Part shown: positions 57,754 through 64,000 of the stretch, in pieces
Layout of the letters: each line of letters opens with the position of its first letter
Position numbering within the stretch: the stretch's first letter is position 1
NCBI RefSeq assembly: GCF_012273895.1
Contig: NC_052123.1
Location: 1,984,001 to 2,048,000, forward strand
Length of the DNA: 64,000 nt
Direction of reading: 5' to 3'
Source of the DNA: Zerene cesonia
Lineage: Eukaryota > Arthropoda > Insecta > Lepidoptera > Pieridae
Translations under genes and position numbers: made by a program
Notes under the pieces: generated by a model
Databases searched by the model: none
What the model was told of the DNA's origin: nothing
What the model saw: only the letters and a program-made list of their open reading frames with translations

Positions 57754-58407
57754 ATTAATGCGAAATTTATAGTCTGTATAACATCACGCTATGATCAATA
57801 GAGGAGGAGCAGTAACGAAAAATGCATATCTTTATATCGAATATTTAAACGAAAAAAAAACAACACGCTTTAATGACACAAGCAACTAAATTGTCGTGTC
57901 AACAGACTATACGTAAGGAAATGATATATTAATCTCAGCGATACTAATCAGGATAATAAGATTAACGCTTTATAAGTGTACAAAGTTTGAATTAAATCTA
58001 TCCGTTTAAAGTGGGTCAAAATCGAGTCGGAGTGGGTTTCATTATTGTAACATACAAACATACAGGAGAAGCTGATAATAACCTTAATAAGTTAAAAATA
58101 AAGAGAAGCTTCGAAAACCTAAATGCATCACAATTATGATACTAAGTCCTTCAAATAAATCACATAAAGAAACCTTTTCCAATATTCTTTACTCTAGGAC
58201 GGTATTAAATTCAAATTTTATAGAAATATTAAGTTTTATACAATATGCGAGTCGGTGGCCGTGCCCCGCGGGCAGGTAATGTGGACAGTAATGCTACTTG
58301 TGGGTAATGATAAAACTAGTAGTTTATATTGCAGTAACGGTCAATGGCTTCGCCCGTGGTGAAAGAATGTTTGAAAATTTAAAAAATCTCATCAAACTTT
58401 TTAGTAA
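57754..58407. other. Stretch without recognisable gene
   Basis: 58335-58400 resembles a worn Helitron end (GGCTTCGCCCGTGGTGAAAG). The rest is unassigned. Confidence 0.35.
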
Positions 58408-58575
58408 CTAGCTATTCGCCTCATCTTCACCCATGGTACATATATACCCTATGTCACTCAGTGAATTTGCAGCTTTCTAATGGTGAATGTATTTTTGAAA
58501 TCGCTCCAGTAGATTTTGCGTGAAAACGTTATAAACACACAAAAATACGAAGTTTCCACTATATAATATTAGTGA
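58408..58575 (-). mobile_element. Non-autonomous Helitron, family F
   Basis: CTAG at 58408 (plus sense CTAGCTATTCGCC); TTTGCAGCTTTCTAATGGTG and GATTTTGCGTGAAAACGTTA. The 5' end near 58575 reads TCACTAATATTATATAGTGG. Confidence 0.65.
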
Positions 58576-59103
58576 AGATAGATATGCTATTTTTATAAAC
58601 TTCTGCACAGTCACGTTTCTTCAAAATTAATACAATAGTTTGAGTATGTCACTAACAAACATACATCCATCCAAACATTAGTGTGGATTAATTAAATGCT
58701 CTGTTCTTAGTGGGCAGTAAAGAGAGACTTTACTGTTTTGACGTGGCTGCTTTAATAAAAGCTCCCTTTTTGTCGCAATCAGAGCTTCAGTGGACGAACA
58801 TTTCTTTAGAAATGGACGATTTGCTGGCCTTTGCCGGCCTTGTATAAAAGTATTATTTCTTTTATAAGTAGGTGTATATTGGTTCGCTTTAATATCTGAT
58901 ATTATCATCATCAAATATTGTTTTGTTGTGTGTTATTTGACTATGCGAATGTTAGAAAAGTAAAACTTGTTTATGATATAAATTTTTTAGATAATATACA
59001 ATGCAGTTAGATACACTAAGTCGTGCATAATTCGTCACATGGTATTTCTATTACACACTGACAAACAGATGTATGCCTGTCGGATAATATAGTCGATGTG
59101 TAA
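58576..59103. other. Stretch without recognisable gene
   Basis: Nothing supported. Confidence 0.4.
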
Positions 59104-59165
59104 TTCAAACACAAACTCAAACTCAACATCAAACACAGACTCAAACTCAGACTCAAACTCGATCA
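59104..59165 (-). repeat. (CAAACT)n-type hexamer array, LINE L tail
   Basis: ACAAACTCAAACTCAACATC, AGACTCAAACTCAGACTC and so on. On the minus strand this is TTTGAG repeated, the tail type seen at 55943. Confidence 0.65.
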
Positions 59166-59251
59166 TTTATTTATTCATTTAAAATGACGAAAAAAATCAT
59201 GAACACACTAGAATCACGCAGTTTTACTCGTGACAAAATCAAAAGCAAGTT

Positions 59252-59490
59252 ATAGCTACGCCTCGCGGTTTCACCCGCGTAAGTCTGTATCCCGTAGGAA
59301 TATCGGGATAAAAAGTTGTCTATATGTTATTCCAGTTGTTCAGCTATCTACGTACCAAATTTCATTGCAATCGATCCAGTCCATCCAGTCACACACATCC
59401 TTACAAACTTAGGCTTTGATAGGCAACTTTTTATCCCGATATTCCTACGGGATACGGACTTACGCGGGTGACACCGCGGGGTTCAGCTAG
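59252..59490. mobile_element. Family A Helitron as a tail-to-tail palindrome
   Basis: A minus-strand copy (59252-59412) is joined to a plus-strand 3' half (59418-59490). The arms of about 70 bp (from TATCCCGTAGGAATATCGGG against CCGATATTCCTACGGGATAC outward) end in AGCTA and CAGCTAG. Confidence 0.8.
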
Positions 59491-59826
59491 TTTAAAGTAA
59501 TAGTAGTATTATATAAATAAAGGTTTATAGCTCTTGAATTAATCGTGCCACTCAAAACATCGAGTAGGTAATGTTATCAAGTGGAATGAATCACTGTTAA
59601 CTCAAGTCTGATATTACACAGAACGTAATCCATGGCCAAATTTATAATTAGGACGTCTAGACTGTGCCTATATAAACAGAGGCAAATGTGAACACCGCAG
59701 TAATTTCGCAATATTTTAATCTTACTCGAAATTCACTAGAAAATTTAATGAACATGACTTGTAACATAATAAACGTAAATAACTGGCTTCAGTTCAGCCA
59801 TTTTTGTATTTCTTATTAACTTGTGA

Positions 59827-59967
59827 ACTAATTTTGTAGAATTTTGTATCAGCCCTAATAACTCCCATACAAGCACTAATTTTGTAGAATTTTGTGACAG
59901 CCCTAATAACTCCCATACAAGCACTAATTTTGTAGAATTTTGTAACTTAAGTAACTTCTATACAAGC
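59827..59967 (+). repeat. 48-bp tandem repeat, three units
   Basis: Units 59827-59874, 59875-59922 and 59923-59967 begin ACTAATTTTGTAGAATTTTG and end ATACAAGC. Units 1 and 2 differ at two adjacent positions; unit 3 is diverged and 45 bp long. Confidence 0.9.
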
Positions 59968-60110
59968 AAAGGATGTTTGTTTCTCTGTCTTTCTTTCACG
60001 GCATAACGATTTTATGATAGACTTTTGCGTCTGGAGATGGTTAGGAGGCTAGAGAGTGACGTAATACTTTATACATTAAAAAATGTAATTTTAGGCTATT
60101 GTATACCCTA
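59968..60110 (+). mobile_element. Helitron-like fragment
   Basis: 'TTGCGTCTGGAGATGGTTAG', GAGGCTAGAGAGTGACGTAA match the inverse of 51280-51310. Confidence 0.4.
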
Positions 60111-60506
60111 ACCAAATGACTTAAATCATTAATGCCCTATTAGCTTTTACAGTTGCTTACAGTTGCGAGCACGCCCAGAATATTAAATAAAATATTTATT
60201 TATTCAGTTCAGGTACACCAACAGGTATTTCATAAATTTCATAAATTGTTTAGCACACAGATAAGACGATTAAGACCTAAAATCACACCTCTAATAGGAA
60301 ACACAATACTTTGATTTCATAAATGTAGGCAAAATTTATAATACCAAAGACTGCATTTGAAAAATCTACAATAATATTCGTAATGAACTGACCTGTCCAT
60401 TGGTCTAAACCAAATCAAAATAATCGTTTGTTAACCGGAAAATGCGCGATCTTTAATTTGTTTTCTGTACTGAAGCTTCGATTTAAATTCCTCACGATTT
60501 TAATTA
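60111..60506. other. Stretch without recognisable gene
   Basis: AT-rich; nothing supported. Confidence 0.4.
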
Positions 60507-60694
60507 TCCTACTAATCCTACTAATATTATAAATGCGAAAGTTTGTAAGGATGTGTGTGCGTTTGTTGCTCTTTCACGAAAAAACTACTGAACCGATTGC
60601 AATGAAATTTAACTGAAATTACATATAGGCACTTATTAATCCGATATTCCTACGGGTACGGACTTGCGCGGGTGAAACCGCAGGGTGAAGCTAG
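60507..60694 (+). mobile_element. Lep1-like Helitron, family A, doubled 5' end
   Basis: TCCTACTAATCCTACTAATA after A; end GGGTGAAGCTAG before T. Internal deletion around GAAATTTAACTGAAATTACA. Confidence 0.8.
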
Positions 60695-61204
60695 TACTTT
60701 ATAGTTAAGACAATAACGACAAATTTGAGCTAAGTTAGTTTTTTTTTATTAGTTCACATTTATTTTGGATAAATAATAAAACTGCATAAGAAAAGCGAAG
60801 CGCTGCATTTTGCTCGCAAACGGGCTTATTTTACTTACTACGGTGCATTTCATCAAGTCAGAATAGATCAAAGTATAAAATACCGTTCCTAATAAAAATA
60901 TCAATCATATATTTCACAAACTTAAACTGAATAGCTTCAAAACAACGAAATTATGTTTAAAAAAACCATAAAAGCTTAAATGAAACCAAAACTGTTATTA
61001 TTAAAGAACTGGTAGCGTAATAACAACGGTGCGTCGAAACAAAGCCAAAGAATTTTTATTTTATTTTTTTTTTATTTTTTTTTATTAAGGCTCATTAGCA
61101 ATTGTACATGAGCACAGCATGCACAATATTATTAATTTATGTTTACTATATAAATTTATGTTTACTATTTTACTACTTTATGACGATCGATTCCTATGAG
61201 CGCA
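60695..61204. other. Stretch without recognisable gene
   Basis: Contains a T-rich run (61055-61085). Nothing else supported. Confidence 0.4.
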
Positions 61205-61365
61205 AACAAGGTGAAAACGATATAAATTGCGGATTTCACCGTCTTCACATATAGCCTATAGTGTTCAGATATCATATACATATCCAATAGTGTAAGAGTT
61301 TTGTAATCGGTCCACTAATTCCTGAGATTGGCACGTTCAGATGAAAAAACACATATACTCTTTTG
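61205..61365 (-). mobile_element. Helitron-like, family G
   Basis: Minus strand GAACGTGCCAATCTCAGGAA, TTAGTGGACCGATTACAAAA and TATAGGCTATATGTGAAGAC. Confidence 0.5.
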
Positions 61366-61984
61366 CTTCCCGTTATCTGTAAAGTAATATTCTCTCTTTA
61401 ATAACAAATTATTATACGCCTCACGGCCTCGATTGCAGAAACTCCACACTCAATATAGTCCCATCGAGTATTGTGTCGTTGAAAATAGTAGTAAATATAT
61501 AATTCCCCAATGTAAAGTTTAATTGTTAAAATGAAATTTAAATTTGTTCAGTGGTTCAGACGGAAAGTTTAATAAAAAACAAGATTTTTTAATATCAAAC
61601 ATGAACGTCTCAAACAGCCTTCATTTTATTCGTATAAATATATAAATAGAAATGTACAAAACGTACGTAGACGTACCATAATCAATCTTGTAACCATTAC
61701 GTAAATAACACTGAATTTATTTTAAATCGGACTACGGAAATCATCTTCCTATAAAACGTTAAAATAAACAAACTTGCGTCTTATCGGTTTGTTTGACACG
61801 ACCCAAATGAATTCTAGTACAAACATTACCGCCATTAATTGTGGTTAATTCATTAATGGGATTCTTGCATAATGAATAAACTATCGTCTAAGTATTATAA
61901 AGAGTGCCAGTTTGTTTGTTTGTTACCCTTTAGTAGTAATATTAGCTACTGCGCCATTGGTGTAGTTAGATTAATATCCGTTTT
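61366..61984. other. Stretch without recognisable gene
   Basis: AT-rich; nothing supported. Confidence 0.4.
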
Positions 61985-62135
61985 AATTTATTAATGCGAA
62001 AGTAACCCTGTCTACTCTTAGCCCCTGAACCACTGAACTGATTTGAATGAAATATGCTGCAGAGGCAGATTGAAAAACGAGAAACGATACATGATATATA
62101 TTAGTCCCGGTTATTGTACGGGAAGGACTAGTGTG
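61985..62135 (+). mobile_element. Helitron-like fragment
   Basis: TTAATGCGAAAGTAACCCTG, GAACCACTGAACTGATTTGA and AGTCCCGGTTATTGTACGGG. No clean 3' end. Confidence 0.45.
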
Positions 62136-62227
62136 TGATGTATTCCTGAGCTCTCTGTCTGTATGAAATCGTAAAAGTAATACCTAAGTTTCATTATTTT
62201 AACACAAAAACAAAATTATGTGATGAG

Positions 62228-62355
62228 TTTATAAAATTTGATCACGAGGCAGGATTCGAACCTGCGTTTCTTGCCTAACCGTAGCAACGCCTAGCCCTCT
62301 CGGCCACCCGTGATCCTGCCACTGTTTTTTCTATTCTTTCAAAATTTCTCATTTG
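62228..62355 (-). mobile_element. T element: tRNA-shaped core, best preserved
   Basis: Core 62242-62313 (72 nt, minus strand): acceptor TCACGGG/CTCGTGA, T at position 8, D arm GCC-GAGAGGGCTA-GGC, anticodon stem TTGCT/GGCAA with loop ACGGTTA, T arm GCAGG-TTCGAAT-CCTGC. In the T stem a G-C pair of the other copies is A-T here on both sides. The arm CTATTCTTTCAAAATTTCTC is on the plus-strand right side; the left arm is mostly lost. Confidence 0.7.
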
Positions 62356-62711
62356 AAGAACATACTAAAAATCTTATAAACTTCAAATAAAGATTCCTTT
62401 AAAAACCGTCCGCGTCCCATATTTTCAGCCTGCCACAACTCAATAAACAAGGCCAATTTAATATTCTGATCTCATAGTGAATATCACCTCTTTTCGGTAG
62501 CTACTTACACATACCCACTGTATTCTGCATTACGAAGGCTTCATTGAACTTGCTTTCAGGGTTGTCAGCTTCTAGAAATTTCTATAAAGAATAACGATTG
62601 ACCGAATTGAAGTTTCATATTGAAGTAACATAAATAATTTAATATAAATTAGAAAACATTACCTTTAAAACAAATGTAATTATTTTACATTAATGAATGT
62701 CTTATCCAGTT
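62356..62711. other. Stretch without recognisable gene
   Basis: Nothing supported. Confidence 0.4.
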
Positions 62712-62857
62712 CTAGCTTTTGCCCGCGGCTTCGCATGTGTCATTTTGGAGCAGTTTAATAGATGTTATTATACATATAAATCTTCTTCTTAAAGCACTCA
62801 ATCAAAAAAAAGATTTAAGCATACATAGACGCGACTTTATTTTATACTATGTAGTGA
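62712..62857 (-). mobile_element. Helitron family E, complete ends
   Basis: Minus strand starts TCACTACATAGTATAAAATA (62857) after A and ends AAGCCGCGGGCAAAAGCTAG (62712). It is the only copy with both family termini intact; shortened in the middle. Confidence 0.75.
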
Positions 62858-63525
62858 TTTTTAATACTACATTCTCTACACATACTGCAGTTTCGAATTG
62901 ATTGTTAAATCATGAAAATACAATTTTTATTACTGTTTTTTATTGACGACTTCCAGTTTTATTTCGAATATAATTATATGTAATAGCGGTATTTTTCTTA
63001 TTTCAGAGATGCCTTTAATATTATTTCACAACATTTGTTACATTATTTCACAAACTATGTTCTTTGATCTTAAGTTGTCTCTTATTAATATTATTTGAAT
63101 TTTTATCTATGCTACATATACAACAGAAGTGGAGTTCAATTGTATTATTTTAATATGAATATTCTAATTTCAACGAAATCGTGGGAACAGATAATAATTA
63201 TATAATTAAATCTTTAATATCCTCTCTGGCAGCCCTACGCACTGTTCCTTATTCTTGTAAGGTCAACGAGTCAGTTTCATTTTGGTTCGGAAAGGATTTT
63301 TGTTGACCGTACTTACGATTTACATACTGAGGTGAAATACTATGTTCTTCAAGTTATTTGAATAGTGACTGAGTATTGCGGGGAATAGTGGAATGGAATT
63401 TCAAATGTGGGTTTCTCTCTCTCACACAGAATGCGATAAATAGACTTTGTAAATAGATTGTTAGATTTATTTATTCGAGGGTTTGTTATCGATTTTTAAA
63501 CACGCTTTTTTGTGCCACAGTCATC
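62858..63525. other. Stretch without recognisable gene
   Basis: AT-rich; nothing supported. Confidence 0.4.
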
Positions 63526-63626
63526 AATGGAGCTCGTAAGGCGCCTAATGGTAAGTGCTATGCGACCATGAACATTTGGAGAGGCGTAAGGTCGATTGCA
63601 GACTTTACGCCTCTACAAATGAATTG
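63526..63626 (-). mobile_element. C element, subfamily 2, 3' fragment with hairpin
   Basis: TCATCAATGGAGCTCGTAAG (plus sense) to TACGCCTCTACAAATGAATT. Hairpin 63573-63621: 21-bp arms with 19 matches, loop GATTGCA. Little more than the tail and hairpin is kept. Confidence 0.75.
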
Positions 63627-63964
63627 CATAATATGCACCTTTATGCTTGTATGTTACCGACTACTTTTGACTCAATTTTGATTCACTTAATACGGGCATA
63701 TTTCAGTCATACTTTGTTCAGTTAATGAGGATCGTTGATATTACATTAAATTTATGAATTTATTTTATTTTTCTGATAACGATCGCCAGGAGTTAATTAT
63801 TTCCTTACGTATTCTCTGTATAAGAGCAAGTGAGACTATTTAGTTGATTCTGTCATAAATGCGTGTTATTGCGTTTTTTATAAACTGTATTTATTTTTGT
63901 TCGGAATGTAAATTAATTACCGCGTCAATTTTTCGTGTTCTAATTCTTATAAATAATATGTTTT

Positions 63965-64000
63965 TACTGCACGCTCGCCTGGTCTCGAACCCCCGATATC
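63965..64000 (-). mobile_element. SINE B-type copy running off the window
   Basis: CTGCACGCTCGCCTGGTCTC followed by GAACCCCCGATATC is the B-box region of a minus-strand SINE. The head lies beyond the window end. Confidence 0.6.

Noticed and set aside
59104..59165. CRISPR-like short repeat array
   Set aside because: Hexamers without spacers in a eukaryotic setting; explained as a LINE tail.
62242..62313. Functional tRNA gene
   Set aside because: The fold is good, but position 33 is C instead of T, the same core recurs with mobile-element flanks, and no pol III T-run follows directly.

Overview
The window looks like a lepidopteran (moth or butterfly) nuclear genome: AT-rich, no prokaryote-style gene packing, and crowded with repeats typical of Lepidoptera. 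These are small CTAG-ended Helitrons of the Lep1-like type, tRNA-derived SINEs with a (GAT)n tail, SINE/LINE-tail elements ending in ATGACATAAAA, and non-LTR fragments with AATA or TTTGAG tails. No host protein-coding gene can be assigned with confidence, so most of the window is probably intergenic or intronic. Three runs of exactly 1000 N (24306-25305, 28030-29029, 46653-47652) are assembly gaps.

Letters name the repeat families below. A = Lep1-like Helitron (start TCCTACTAATATTATAAA, end GCAGCTAG). B = tRNA-SINE of about 300 bp. C = SINE-like element of about 320 bp with a LINE-type tail and an internal hairpin. D, E, F, G and H = other small Helitrons. K and M = dispersed repeats around an ACCGATTT-like motif. 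L = LINE 3' end with a TTTGAG tail. P = LINE 3' end with an AAATA tail. T = element with a tRNA-shaped core between inverted arms.

Layout. 0-9 kb: scattered Helitrons, one SINE and one C copy. 9.0-9.2 kb: possible minus-strand noncoding first exon. 9.5-19 kb: Helitrons plus B and C copies, including an abutting B-C pair at 12.9 kb. 19-24 kb: repeat-poor apart from one SINE. 25-31 kb: two gaps, C and E copies and LINE tails. 34.9-35.2 kb: a CpG-rich island-like stretch. 36.0-36.9 kb: the only convincing protein-coding remnant, the C-terminal end of a Jockey-type reverse transcriptase. 39-46 kb: SINE-rich, with two T elements and a SINE nested in a Helitron. 46.6 kb: a short signal-peptide-like reading frame behind a splice acceptor, cut by the third gap. 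47.6-64 kb: Helitrons, C copies, LINE tails, a 48-bp tandem repeat and two more T copies.

The most interesting material is in the mobile elements. The T family has a tRNA-shaped core with compensatory stem changes, and one copy is a 50-bp foldback. The C family keeps a 3' hairpin although its arm sequence differs between subfamilies. Several Helitrons have reiterated or palindromic ends. Non-repeat signals worth checking are the signal-peptide exon, two candidate 5' noncoding exons or promoters, and two YY1/TISU-like motifs. No operon-like or cooperating gene set is visible.
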